The notes under the pieces: generated by a model
What the model saw: the letters and a program-made list of their open reading frames with translations, nothing else
Told to the model about the DNA's origin: nothing
Database searches by the model: none
Part shown: piece after piece, positions 50,932 through 59,117 of the stretch
How the letters are laid out: each line of letters begins with the position of its first letter
Numbering within the stretch: the stretch's first letter is position 1
Origin: JAICWP01 sp035252015
Lineage (GTDB): Bacteria; Acidobacteriota; Terriglobia; Terriglobales; Acidobacteriaceae
Direction: 5' to 3'
DNA: 64,000 nucleotides
Assembly (NCBI GenBank): GCA_035252015.1
Contig: DATFDP010000223.1
Location: 18,649-82,648 of the forward strand
Made by a program: the position numbers and the translations under genes

Positions 50932-52305
50932 CTAAGAAGTTCCCAAGGCGTGTTGAATCGCGGAGACGATTGCATCGGCCAGGCGCTGCATGCGGGCTTG
51001 GTCTTCGGCTTCGACCATCACCCGAGCCAGAGCCTCGGTACCGGAATAGCGCACCACCACGCGTCCATTGCCGTCCAGTTCCTTCTCCGCGGAGCTGATG
51101 GCCGAGGCCACGGCGGGAATTTCCATCAGCGGCTTCTTCTCGCGCACGCGAACGTTTTTGATGATCTGGGGAAAGACCTTCAGGTCGGCCACAAGCTCGG
51201 CGAGGGGCTTGCCGGCGTGCGCCATTACCTGAAGCACGCGCAGGGCAGTGAGCAGACCGTCGCCGGTGGTGGCGTCGCCATCGCGAAAGATGATGTGGCC
51301 GGACTGCTCTCCGCCCAGCGTGCTGCCGTGCTTGAGCATTTCTTCCAGCACATACTTGTCGCCCACAGGCGCGCGCAGCATGCGAATGCCAGAGCGGCGC
51401 AGGGCAATTTCCAGGCCCATGTTGGACATCGTGGTAGCCACCACCAGCGAGCCCACTAACGCACTGCGAGCTTGCATTTCGCGACCCATCAGCAGCAAAA
51501 CAGCGTCGCCGTTCACGACCCGCCCGGCGGCGTCGCTGAAAAGGGCGCGGTCAGCGTCGCCATCAAAGGTGATACCCAGGTCGTAACGCCCGGGCTCGGC
51601 GGCAACTGCGCCGGCGGCAGTTTGCGGATGCAGTGCGCCGCAGTCGTGGTTGATGTTGCGGCCATCGGGCGTACGGTGCAGAAACGTGGCTTGTATCCCG
51701 CAGGCGCGGAACACGTCGGGCGCAACCGCTGCGGCAGCGCCGTTGGCGCAGTCCACCAGCACGCGCATTCCTTTGAGATCGGCGCCGGCAACCTGCCCCG
51801 CCAGCCAGCGAACATAGTCCTGGTGCAGTTCGGTAGATCCAGGCAGGGACCGGAATATGGCGGCGGTTTCGGCGCTGGACGGGGCTTTGGCCGCAAGCAG
51901 CTGGAAGATTTCCGCTTCGATCTGGTGCTCAACCTCATCGGGCAGCTTGAAGCCATCTGCGGAGAAAACCTTGATGCCGTTATCCATCCAGGGATTGTGG
52001 GAAGCGGAGATCACAATGCCGGCGCCAAAGGAATCGGTGCGGGCAAGGAAAGCGACTCCGGGCGTGGTGATCACACCCGCGCTCTTGACCTCAATGCCGG
52101 CGCTCAGCAGGCCGGCGGCTACGGTGTTGGCGATCCACTGGCTGGATTCGCGTGTGTCCTGGCCAATCACCGCCCGCTTGTGCTGCGCCGCCGCGCGCAA
52201 GCGGTCGCCCAGCGCCTTGCCGATTGCGAATACCGTGGGTTCGTCCAGAGGATACTGGCCAGCAACGCCGCGAATGCCGTCGGTTCCAAACAGTTGTCGT
52301 GCCAC
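50932..52305 (-). CDS. glmM: Phosphoglucosamine mutase
   Basis: 457 residues; full length. Converts glucosamine-6-phosphate to glucosamine-1-phosphate for peptidoglycan and lipopolysaccharide precursors, in the cytoplasm. LFGTDGIRGVAG at the N-terminus, catalytic Ser102 in the SASHNP motif (100-105), metal-binding DGDADR in ITFDGDADRALFSD, and the sugar-binding GGEQSGH. A C-terminal phosphate-binding RYSGTEALARV is intact. Third gene of the cdaA-cdaR-glmM operon, 68 bases after the YbbR gene, an arrangement conserved in many bacteria, in which CdaA and GlmM interact. Confidence 0.97.
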   Translation of the reverse strand: MARQLFGTDGIRGVAGQYPLDEPTVFAIGKALGDRLRAAAQHKRAVIGQDTRESSQWIANTVAAGLLSAGIEVKSAGVITTPGVAFLARTDSFGAGIVISASHNPWMDNGIKVFSADGFKLPDEVEHQIEAEIFQLLAAKAPSSAETAAIFRSLPGSTELHQDYVRWLAGQVAGADLKGMRVLVDCANGAAAAVAPDVFRACGIQATFLHRTPDGRNINHDCGALHPQTAAGAVAAEPGRYDLGITFDGDADRALFSDAAGRVVNGDAVLLLMGREMQARSALVGSLVVATTMSNMGLEIALRRSGIRMLRAPVGDKYVLEEMLKHGSTLGGEQSGHIIFRDGDATTGDGLLTALRVLQVMAHAGKPLAELVADLKVFPQIIKNVRVREKKPLMEIPAVASAISSAEKELDGNGRVVVRYSGTEALARVMVEAEDQARMQRLADAIVSAIQHALGTS

Positions 52306-52373
52306 GTTTAGTTACCTCAAATCTTTGTGTTAATGGGGAGTCTCTAAGCCGCGACGGGGAAGCGCGGGGCCGC

Positions 52374-52772
52374 TCAATCACTGCGGCCAGACGATTTTCC
52401 CACGAAAACCGTAACCCGCACAGGTTGCGGATTGACTACCTGCACGCGTGGATCGGAAACATAGGCGCTGGTTGTGAAAGTGTGCTGGCTGAGGAGGCCG
52501 GTGGCATCCACTGGGTCAGTGACGGCGGAATCCACCATGTCCACGCGCTTAGCGGGACCGTTAACTTCAATCCGGGCGGGATCAGCCATCACCCCGGTAA
52601 TTGCAAAACCGGAGGCCAGCCGCCCGACTACCCGGGGACGCACCTCTACGATTCTCGTTTTGCGCGCCTCCAAGCGCTCTTGTGTGACCACCGCCCACAG
52701 ACACACCGCCATGATCAGTGAAAACAGTTTGAGACCGATGTTGTGGAACACGTAGCGGCGCAGGAAGCCCAT
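52374..52772 (-). CDS. cdaR: YbbR-domain protein (CdaR-like), single-domain form
   Basis: 132 residues. One N-terminal membrane helix (about 12-30: NIGLKLFSLIMAVCLWAVVT) followed by one YbbR beta-domain (about 38-122: VEVRPRVVGRLASGFAITGVMADPARIEVNGPAKRVDMVDSAVTDPVDATG). CdaR in Bacillus carries several YbbR domains; this one is short, with one. It regulates the diadenylate cyclase from outside the membrane in Firmicutes. It begins 3 bases after the cdaA stop and precedes glmM. Confidence 0.9.
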   Translation of the reverse strand: MGFLRRYVFHNIGLKLFSLIMAVCLWAVVTQERLEARKTRIVEVRPRVVGRLASGFAITGVMADPARIEVNGPAKRVDMVDSAVTDPVDATGLLSQHTFTTSAYVSDPRVQVVNPQPVRVTVFVGKSSGRSD

Positions 52773-52775
52773 GCT

Positions 52776-53672
52776 CTAACGTTCCACCCCGCGATTAAAG
52801 CCGGACTGCGACGATTTGGAAGATACTCCGCGCGAGGCAGGAGCCGCGGCCGGGTTAGTCTCTAGTTCTGCACCGTTAGTCATTGGAGTGGGCAGCGCCG
52901 TAGCCGGCACGTAGCGGTGCAAGAGTTGGCTCAGACGCTGGCGCAATTCTTCCGCCGTGAGATCGCGCTCAATCTTGCCGCCCACCGCCAGGCTGACCGC
53001 GCCGGTTTCTTCAGAGACGACCACGGCAATGGCGTCCGTTTCCTCGGTAATGCCGATGGCGGCGCGATGGCGCGTGCCCAGTTGGTTGGAAATTACCGGG
53101 TTCATGGACAAGGGCAGAAAGCACGCGGCGGCGGCAATGCGGTCCTTTTGCACGATCACAGCGCCATCATGCAGGGGAGCGCTGGGTCGAAAGATGGTGG
53201 CCAGCAGGTCGTAGGAGAGCCGCGCGTCCAGAGGCACGCCGCTCTCGATGTGGGTGCGCAGCCCGATTTCGCGTTCGATCACTATAAGGGCGCCAGTCTG
53301 GTTTTGCGAGAACAGGTTAGCCGCCAGCACAATATCGTCGTAGGCTTCTCCGGCGGACGACTGCGAAGAACGCGCGAGAACGAAACCACGGCCCAGCTTG
53401 GCGAGCAGGTGGCGAATTTCCGGGGCGAATACCACAATCAGTCCAAAGATGGCGTAGGGGAGAAAGTTGCGCCATATCCAGTTAATGGTCTTCAGTTCGC
53501 CCAGGCGCCCCAGCCAGAAAATAAGGGCGAGCACACCCACACCCACCAGCATGGGCGCGGCGCGCGTGCCGCGGATCAGCACCAGAAATTGGTAAATCAG
53601 CACCGCCACCAGCACGATGTCGAGCACCGACATCAGTGACAAAGGTGGCAAGTGACTTAAAATCTCAGTCAA
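52776..53672 (-). CDS. cdaA: Diadenylate cyclase CdaA (c-di-AMP synthase)
   Basis: 298 residues. Makes cyclic di-AMP from two ATP. Three N-terminal membrane helices (about 15-33, 40-56 and 70-85) anchor the DAC domain (about 95-255). The two defining motifs are DGA at 169-171 (LHDGAVIV) and RHR at 201-203 (GTRHRAAIG). A low-complexity tail of about 35 residues follows. First gene of cdaA-cdaR-glmM, with cdaR starting 3 bases after its stop. The presence of this operon implies c-di-AMP signalling in the organism. Confidence 0.97.
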   Translation of the reverse strand: MTEILSHLPPLSLMSVLDIVLVAVLIYQFLVLIRGTRAAPMLVGVGVLALIFWLGRLGELKTINWIWRNFLPYAIFGLIVVFAPEIRHLLAKLGRGFVLARSSQSSAGEAYDDIVLAANLFSQNQTGALIVIEREIGLRTHIESGVPLDARLSYDLLATIFRPSAPLHDGAVIVQKDRIAAAACFLPLSMNPVISNQLGTRHRAAIGITEETDAIAVVVSEETGAVSLAVGGKIERDLTAEELRQRLSQLLHRYVPATALPTPMTNGAELETNPAAAPASRGVSSKSSQSGFNRGVER

Positions 53673-53795
53673 AACTGACCTCTTTGCTGAAAACGGCGGG
53701 AAAACCCAATGAGCTATTTTAGCCCAGTATGGCGGGAACTAACGTAAAGCGGGAGTGACGAAAGGGTGGAGGAGGTTGAAAGCTTTCAAGAGCAA

Positions 53796-53890
53796 AGTTC
53801 AGGGTTTCAAGGTTTCGACTTTCCGGCTCCACGCTTCAAAGCGCGACTGACGGGGCCCCCGGCCGTCTGCCCTTAGCCGTCGACCGTTAG
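53796..53890. repeat. Degenerate heptamer arrays between cdaA and dtd
   Basis: Two arrays of 7-base units. At 53796-53837: AGTTCAG, GGTTTCA, AGGTTTC, GACTTTC and similar. At 53863-53890: CCGTCTG, CCCTTAG, CCGTCGA, CCGTTAG. The phase is exact, with the unit sequence drifting. The second array ends 27 bases before the dtd start. The rest of 53673-53917 has no gene; it includes the cdaA promoter region. Confidence 0.5.
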
Positions 53891-53917
53891 CCTGCTTATG
53901 CGTTACCCTGCCCAGCT

Positions 53918-54367
53918 ATGCGTGCGGTCGTACAGCGGGTGAGCCGGGCCAAGGTCACAGTGGCTGGAACAGTGGTGGGCCAGATTGGCCCCGGACTGCT
54001 GTTGCTGCTGGCAGTAGGGCAGGGCGATGCCGAAGCCGATGCCGACTACCTGGCCGAGAAGGTTGCCGGTCTGCGCATCTTCGAGGACACCCAAGGCAAG
54101 ATGAACCGCGCGGTGGGAGAAAGCGGCGGCGCGGTGCTGGCGGTTTCGCAGTTCACCTTGTATGGAGATGTGCGCCGCGGCAAGCGGCCTTCATTCGATG
54201 CCGCCGCCCTGCCGGAGCAGGCACGCCGCCTCTACGACCATTTTGTGGAGAAGATTCGCGCTGCCGGCCTGCGCTGCGAAACCGGGCGCTTTCAGGAGAT
54301 GATGCTGGTGGAGCTGGTGAATGAGGGGCCGGTTACGATTCTGCTGGATTCACAGAAAACATTTTAA
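53918..54367 (+). CDS. dtd: D-aminoacyl-tRNA deacylase
   Basis: 149 residues, the exact size of the family. Removes D-amino acids from mischarged tRNA in the cytoplasm. MRAVVQRVSRAKVTV at the N-terminus, GLLLLLAVGQGD, the active-site motif SQFTLYGDVRRGKRPSF (about 76-92), and the C-terminal NEGPVTILLDS, the Gly-cisPro-type motif, which here reads NEGPV. Heptamer repeat arrays lie immediately before and after; the downstream array begins on the last base of the stop codon. Convergent with folP. Confidence 0.97.
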   Translation: MRAVVQRVSRAKVTVAGTVVGQIGPGLLLLLAVGQGDAEADADYLAEKVAGLRIFEDTQGKMNRAVGESGGAVLAVSQFTLYGDVRRGKRPSFDAAALPEQARRLYDHFVEKIRAAGLRCETGRFQEMMLVELVNEGPVTILLDSQKTF

Positions 54368-54453
54368 GGAGTCAGGGCTCAGGAGTCAGGAGTCAGCAAA
54401 GGTACACGCCGCTCTCGCCGACCCCTGGCTCCTGATTACTGGCTCCTAACCTC
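54367..54453. repeat. Heptamer array pair between dtd and folP
   Basis: Arm 1 (54367-54396): AGGAGTC units, one changed to AGGGCTC, four in exact 7-base phase. Arm 2 (54426-54453): TGGCTCC, TGATTAC, TGGCTCC, TAACCTC, the near-complement. The arms can pair into a long imperfect hairpin between the two convergent genes. Arm 2 runs into the end of folP and supplies its stop codon. Confidence 0.6.
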
Positions 54454-55395
54454 TTGTTTCAGAACTGCATCTGCGATTCTTGCGGCATCCACCGAAGCTT
54501 TCACGTCATGAGTCCTGATAATATGCACGCCTTTCAGCATGGCCACAGTCTCACTTGCCAGAGTACCAAAGGCGCGCTCGTCCACCGGCGCATCGCGGCC
54601 ATGGCGTCGCAAGGCACGACCAATGAACGATTTTCTGGAGGTGCCCACAACCAGCGGAAAGCCTAATTGGTGCAGCTCATCAAGGCGAGCGAGCAGCGGG
54701 AAATTCTGCTCAAAGTTTTTGCCGAAACCGAATCCGGGATCAAGCGCAATTCGCTCCCGGCCCACGCCTCCCTGCAAGGCCGCTTTCGCCCATTTTTGCA
54801 GGTCGTGTGTTACCAGCGCCGTTACATCTTCGGGTGGCGGCAGGTTGCGCCACTCCTCCGGTCGCCCGCGCATGTGCATGAGCACGCATCCGCAGCCCAG
54901 TTCGGCCACGGTTCCGGCCATCGCCGGATCCCAGCGAAAGGCGCTCACGTCATTCACGATTTCCGCGCCCGCTGCCACGGACGCACCCGCGACTTCTGCT
55001 TTGTAGGTATCAATAGAGATGATGCATGCGGAGCGGACGCGCTTGATCTCCTCAATTACAGGCAACACGCGCCTGAGCTCTTCCTCCGCGCTGACCGGGT
55101 TGCGGCGTCGAGGAGCCCTTACGTCCTCTGAAGCGGGCGCGACCGCCGCGCCGGGGCGCGTGGACTCGCCGCCAATGTCGAGTATGTCGGCGCCTTCGTC
55201 GAGCAGGCGCAGCGCGTGTGCGACCGCCGCGGCCGGTTCCAGGTAAAGGCCGCCATCGGAGAAAGAGTCCGGCGTGACGTTGATCACGCCCATGACCAAA
55301 GTGCGCTCACCGAGCGCGAGTGAGCGCCTGCCGATGTTCCAGTCGAAGGTGGGGCGCATCCGAAGGAAATTGTAGTCGGTTTTCATGAATTGCAA
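54436..55395 (-). CDS. folP: Dihydropteroate synthase
   Basis: 319 residues. Condenses p-aminobenzoate with dihydropterin pyrophosphate in folate synthesis. Signatures: VMGVINVTPDSFSDGG (about 35-50), DILDIGGESTRPGA (about 70-83), ISIDTYKAEVA, ILMHMRG-like VLMHMRGRPEEW, DPGFGFGKNFEQN, VGTSRKSFIGRAL and IRTHDV at the C-terminus. An insertion of about 20 residues (VAPASEDVRAPRRRN) sits after the STRPG loop, where sulfonamide resistance changes are also known to occur; effect unknown. A 30-residue N-terminal extension precedes the core. Convergent with dtd; its stop falls in a repeat array. Confidence 0.95.
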   Translation of the reverse strand: MQFMKTDYNFLRMRPTFDWNIGRRSLALGERTLVMGVINVTPDSFSDGGLYLEPAAAVAHALRLLDEGADILDIGGESTRPGAAVAPASEDVRAPRRRNPVSAEEELRRVLPVIEEIKRVRSACIISIDTYKAEVAGASVAAGAEIVNDVSAFRWDPAMAGTVAELGCGCVLMHMRGRPEEWRNLPPPEDVTALVTHDLQKWAKAALQGGVGRERIALDPGFGFGKNFEQNFPLLARLDELHQLGFPLVVGTSRKSFIGRALRRHGRDAPVDERAFGTLASETVAMLKGVHIIRTHDVKASVDAARIADAVLKQEVRSQ

Positions 55396-55459
55396 GGTAG
55401 GCCCATGCAGAACGCTTCATGGCGAACTCAGGGGCCCTGCCGCGAGGGAATGGCATTAA

Positions 55460-55640
55460 TCCGTATCAGGGCACGCCTTCAGGTGTGCCGCCTCGCGCCT
55501 TCTCTCAACCGGGCTTCAGCCCCTGGAATCCGCCTGTGATTTGGAATCCATTACGCGCTTTTAGACGTCACCCTGGCAGCGGCTGAAGCTGGTTTGCGCC
55601 CTGTGCCCTACTCGGCATGGCTGAAGCCATGCCCTGATAC
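55460..55640. repeat. Cluster of dispersed palindromic repeats
   Basis: Includes GGCACGCCTTCAGGTGTGCC, GGGCTTCAGCCCC, CAGCGGCTGAAGCTG and CATGGCTGAAGCCATG. All share a CTGAAG or CTTCAG core with variable arms. They fill most of the 323-base gap between folP and dacB (55396-55718), which holds no gene. A weak TACAAT lies at 55701-55706 before dacB but lacks a well-placed -35 box. Confidence 0.55.
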
Positions 55641-55718
55641 GAACCTTGCAGATAGCCATTGGTGATTGGGTTTGCAATCTTCGGCGCTGCGAACCGGTGC
55701 TACAATCCAGCTAAGATC

Positions 55719-57272
55719 ATGCTACGAAGGCGCATTTCTCCGTTGCTGCTGGTGCTGCTGTGTGCGGGGTCCTTCGCCACCGCGGCCAGCAAGCCTCCCC
55801 TGGAAGAACGCATTGACCAGATCCTGGCCCAGCCTGACGTGGCACGTGGCTTCTGGGGCATTGAAATCGTCTCCCTGCCCAAGGGTAAAGTGCTCTATGC
55901 CCGCAACGAGCACAAGCTGTTCACGCCGGCTTCCAATACCAAGCTTTTCACCACCGCCACTGCGCTGGCGCTGATTGGCCCCGACTACCGCTTCCGCACC
56001 ACGGTGGAAACCACGGGAAGTCTGGACAAGTATGGCCGGCTCACCGGCGACCTGATTCTGGTGGGCCGCGGTGATCCCAATCTCTCGGGACGGGTGCTGC
56101 CCTACAACCTGCACACGGAGCGCGATCCGCAGCCGGTCAAGGTTTTGTCGGACCTGGCTGACGACTTGGTGCGCAAAGGGCTGAAGTTCGTGGATGGCGA
56201 CGTAGTGGCGGACGACTCCTACTACGCCTTCGAGCGTTACGGCGAGGGCTGGAGCCAGGACGACCTGGTGTGGGGCGATGGCGCGCCGGTTTCGGCCCTG
56301 ACCATCAACGACAACGTGGTGTTTGTGAATATCCTGCCGGCCGACCGCATCGGCGACCGCGCCTTCGTCAGCGTTACTCCGTTTGCCGACTATTACCGCA
56401 TTGATAACCGCATCATCACGACACCGCCGGGTACCGGCCCGCGCAAGATCTACATCAACCGCGAGCCCGGCTCGCGTACCCTCACGCTATGGGGCAACAT
56501 GCCGGTAGATGATGCCGGAGCCAACGAAGCGCTTGCCATTGAGGATCCCGCCGGTTACAGCGCAGATCTCTTCCGGCAATTGCTGGAACAGCGTGGAGTG
56601 ATCGTTTACGGCCGTTCGCGCACGCATCATACGGAGCTAGCCAGCTTGTCTACGGTTACCGTCACCAGCCTGGCCTCACGCGGGGGTGGGACCTCCACCG
56701 CCCTTTCGCCGCAGGACCAGCGCATGGTGCTGGCCAGCTACCAGTCGCAGCCGCTGGCGGAGGATTTGACGGTAATTAACAAGGTCAGTCAGAACCTGCA
56801 CGCAGAATTATTGCTGCGTCTGCTCGGCCGCGAGAAGGGCAACGCCGGCACGATCGAAGCCGGCAAAGAGGTGGTACGCACCTTCCTGACGCAGCAGGTC
56901 GGCATCAGCCCTGACGAGTTCGTGTTCTATGACGGCTCCGGGCTTTCGCGCGAAAACTTGGTGACGCCCCGCGCCATTGTGCAGCTATTGCAGTACGCCT
57001 CCACTCAGCCCTGGGCGCTGCTCTACGAAGGCACGTTGCCGGTGGCGGGAGTGGACGGGTCGCTGGCCGACCGCTTTAAAGGAACGCCAGCGATGGGCCA
57101 TGTGCAGGGCAAGACCGGCTCGCTGAATCACGTAAATGCGCTCTCCGGTTATGCCACTACCGCCAAAGGCGACAAGATAGCGTTTTCCATCCTCACCAAT
57201 AACCATCACCTTCCCGACCGCGAAGCTTTGAACACCATTGACCAGATTGTACTGGCGGTGATGCAGCAGTAA
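55719..57272 (+). CDS. dacB: D-alanyl-D-alanine carboxypeptidase/endopeptidase (PBP4, S13 family)
   Basis: 517 residues from ATG 55719, chosen because it begins a proper signal peptide (about 1-23, ending FATAAS); a start 20 codons upstream would disrupt it. Cleaves terminal D-Ala or cross-links of peptidoglycan in the periplasm. S13 motifs: Ser72-N-T-Lys75 (SxxK; TPASNTKLF), SQN in INKVSQNLHAELLLRLLG, and KTG in VQGKTGSLNHVNALSGYA. Also typical: DDSYY near 170 and FYDGSGLSRENLVTP. The large insert domain between SxxK and SxN is present. Single gene; a heptamer array begins 5 bases after its stop. Confidence 0.95.
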   Translation: MLRRRISPLLLVLLCAGSFATAASKPPLEERIDQILAQPDVARGFWGIEIVSLPKGKVLYARNEHKLFTPASNTKLFTTATALALIGPDYRFRTTVETTGSLDKYGRLTGDLILVGRGDPNLSGRVLPYNLHTERDPQPVKVLSDLADDLVRKGLKFVDGDVVADDSYYAFERYGEGWSQDDLVWGDGAPVSALTINDNVVFVNILPADRIGDRAFVSVTPFADYYRIDNRIITTPPGTGPRKIYINREPGSRTLTLWGNMPVDDAGANEALAIEDPAGYSADLFRQLLEQRGVIVYGRSRTHHTELASLSTVTVTSLASRGGGTSTALSPQDQRMVLASYQSQPLAEDLTVINKVSQNLHAELLLRLLGREKGNAGTIEAGKEVVRTFLTQQVGISPDEFVFYDGSGLSRENLVTPRAIVQLLQYASTQPWALLYEGTLPVAGVDGSLADRFKGTPAMGHVQGKTGSLNHVNALSGYATTAKGDKIAFSILTNNHHLPDREALNTIDQIVLAVMQQ

Positions 57273-57276
57273 GACA

Positions 57277-57304
57277 GTAGTTGGTAGTTAGTAGTTGGAA
57301 GTGG
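57277..57304. repeat. Heptamer array after dacB
   Basis: GTAGTTG, GTAGTTA, GTAGTTG, GAAGTGG: four units in exact 7-base phase, starting 5 bases after the dacB stop. The rest of the gap to 57398 shows no clear feature. Confidence 0.55.
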
Positions 57305-57398
57305 GAGGCCGGCAACATCGTTGCCGATACGTCTCTCTGTACGCGGGCAGGAAACGTCGCAAGCAATCTCTCTAACAACGTTGGTTTGCAATTTGGAA

Positions 57399-58208
57399 TC
57401 ACCTTATCAAGAGAGGCAGCACACACGTATTCAAGTCGCTGGGGGATACAGGCTCGCGGCGGGCGGGCACGCCCAGGCTGACTTTTTTGGGAAAGGGCGA
57501 GGGATCGAGGAGGCACACTTCTCCCTCCCTTCGCAACACGATGGAACGCGAGCCAATCGCCTGCGGAAATTGAACCTGAGCGGGCGACCCGCAGGACAGA
57601 TAAAGTGAGAGCAGATCGCAGAACTGCAGAAGGTCCACCAGGTGTTCGACTTCAAGCTCTGACAGCGATTGACGGCGAAGACGTATCGCATCCTGCCCGG
57701 TTTCGTTCTTCACGAAATTATGTAGGCAGGTTGTCTCCTCGGGAGAATCTTCAACGGAGCTTAGTCGGTTTTCGGCCAGCCGGCGAAAATGACCGCTTAC
57801 CATAAGGCCGCCAATGGCGCCGGCCTTTTCCTCCGCGCATTGGATGGAAGCGATCCAAGCCGGCACGAACATGTCGACCGGCGCCTGCAGAAACGAAAGC
57901 GGACGGCCGTTGAAGTCACGCGGTGGTTGAGGAGCATTACCTTTGCCGCCGCCCGCGAGTCCCCCGCCGTCATACCTGGCCCAGCCGGCATCGTGCAGGG
58001 CAATAGCGCGCACGATGTCATCTTCAAGCCGCGGGAAGTCAGTTGTGCCAAACTTTGCGGCCAGCTCTCCCGCCAGCGCGGCGTGATCAGGCTGCGCGAC
58101 CAGCCACCAGGCGGACGCATTTTGCTTTTGAGTAGCGGCTACGGCGCTCCAGGCGGGAATGATTTCAGAAGAAGCGGAAGAGGTTGGGCTTTGCGGATAA
58201 AGAATCAT
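57399..58208 (-). CDS. DUF3891 family protein
   Basis: 269 residues. WWLVAQPDHAALAGELAAKFG (about 34-54), IVRAIALHDAGWARYDGG (about 66-83) and VDLLQFCDLLSLYLSC (about 190-205) are typical of DUF3891. His and Asp residues are spaced like those of metal-binding helical domains (QPDH, LHDAGW, FCDLLS). Biochemical function is unknown. Its start overlaps the DUF488 gene stop by 4 bases (ATGA), so the two are coupled. Convergent with dacB. Confidence 0.8.
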   Translation of the reverse strand: MILYPQSPTSSASSEIIPAWSAVAATQKQNASAWWLVAQPDHAALAGELAAKFGTTDFPRLEDDIVRAIALHDAGWARYDGGGLAGGGKGNAPQPPRDFNGRPLSFLQAPVDMFVPAWIASIQCAEEKAGAIGGLMVSGHFRRLAENRLSSVEDSPEETTCLHNFVKNETGQDAIRLRRQSLSELEVEHLVDLLQFCDLLSLYLSCGSPAQVQFPQAIGSRSIVLRREGEVCLLDPSPFPKKVSLGVPARREPVSPSDLNTCVLPLLIR

Positions 58209-58633
58209 CGCGGCCGCCGTGCCCGCGCGCGTTGCCGCCCCGCCGTGGCTGCAGCTGCCGGGCCAGTGCCGGTGGGCGGCTTGCGCATACCGTCCAACAA
58301 CTCCTTCAACACTAGAGCATTGTTGTGCTCGAGGTTGCGCGAGGCAAACAGAAGTGTGAGCTGGCGGCGCGTTTCGGCGAGCCGGTAGAGCTCCTCCAAA
58401 GCTTCGGCTGCCTGCGGCCGCGCCAGTTCCTTCAGGTAGCGCCGGCGAAACATATCCCAGTACCGTGGACGGGCGTGAAACCAGCGCCGCAACTCATCGG
58501 AAGGCGCGAGCTCCTTCAGCCAGGTGTGCACCGCTTCCTTGCGCACTCCGCGCGGCCACAGGCGATCTACCAGCACGCGGGCGCCATCGGCGCGCACCGG
58601 CTTTTCATAAACGCGTTTGACGGCGACGGGCAT
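58205..58633 (-). CDS. DUF488 family protein
   Basis: 142 residues from ATG 58633; a longer frame upstream overlaps the divergent cytochrome gene. Signatures: VKRVYEKPVRADGARVLVDRLWPRGVRKE (about 4-32), LKELAPSDELRRWFHARP and LTLLFASRNLEHNNALVLKELL. The RLWPRG motif and the late SRNLEHNNA region define the family, which is found widely and has no firm function. The C-terminal 25 residues are Pro/Ala/Arg-rich and probably disordered. First gene of the two-gene unit with DUF3891. Confidence 0.85.
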   Translation of the reverse strand: MPVAVKRVYEKPVRADGARVLVDRLWPRGVRKEAVHTWLKELAPSDELRRWFHARPRYWDMFRRRYLKELARPQAAEALEELYRLAETRRQLTLLFASRNLEHNNALVLKELLDGMRKPPTGTGPAAAATAGRQRARARRPR

Positions 58634-58673
58634 GAGCTTTGCTCTATTATTGTACTTTTCCCAGGTACACCCA

Positions 58674-59030
58674 TTGAGAACCGTACTGTTGATTTGTTCA
58701 TCTGCCCTGATTCTATGTCTCCCTGTCGGCTGCGACGTGCAGCGGCGCAAAAGCGACGCCGAACTGGGGCTGAACCCGCAGCAAGCCTCGGGGCGGCGCG
58801 TGTTCGACTACTATTGTGCCCGCTGCCACGAGGCCTATTCTTCCCACGACCTGCAGGGGCCGAGCCTGGAGCATATGTTCAACAAGCAGTATCTGCCCAG
58901 CGGTTTGCCCGCCAACGATGACCGCGTGACCGAGGTGGTGCGGTACGGCAAGAGCAAGATGCCGTCCTTCGGCAACGCGCTCACGCAGCAGCAGATCAAA
59001 GATTTGATGGCATATCTGCACACGTTGTAG
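58674..59030 (+). CDS. c-type cytochrome lipoprotein
   Basis: 118 residues from TTG 58674, chosen because it begins a clean lipoprotein signal (LRTVLLICSSALILCLPVGC). An ATG at 58632 is the alternative and would overlap the divergent DUF488 start. One haem site CARCHEA (CxxCH) and the distal Met in KMPSFGNALTQQQIKDLMAYL make a standard class I cytochrome c domain. The conserved terminal helix is complete. Likely periplasmic and membrane-anchored electron carrier. No operon partner; lipA follows after about 90 bases. Confidence 0.85.
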   Translation: MRTVLLICSSALILCLPVGCDVQRRKSDAELGLNPQQASGRRVFDYYCARCHEAYSSHDLQGPSLEHMFNKQYLPSGLPANDDRVTEVVRYGKSKMPSFGNALTQQQIKDLMAYLHTL

Positions 59031-59117
59031 GCCGGTGAGGAAGTCAGGCGAGCTGTGCTCGCCCGCACCCGTGCCCAAGCAGGAATTGCCCAAGCCACGT
59101 GTAAAATAGAAATTTGC

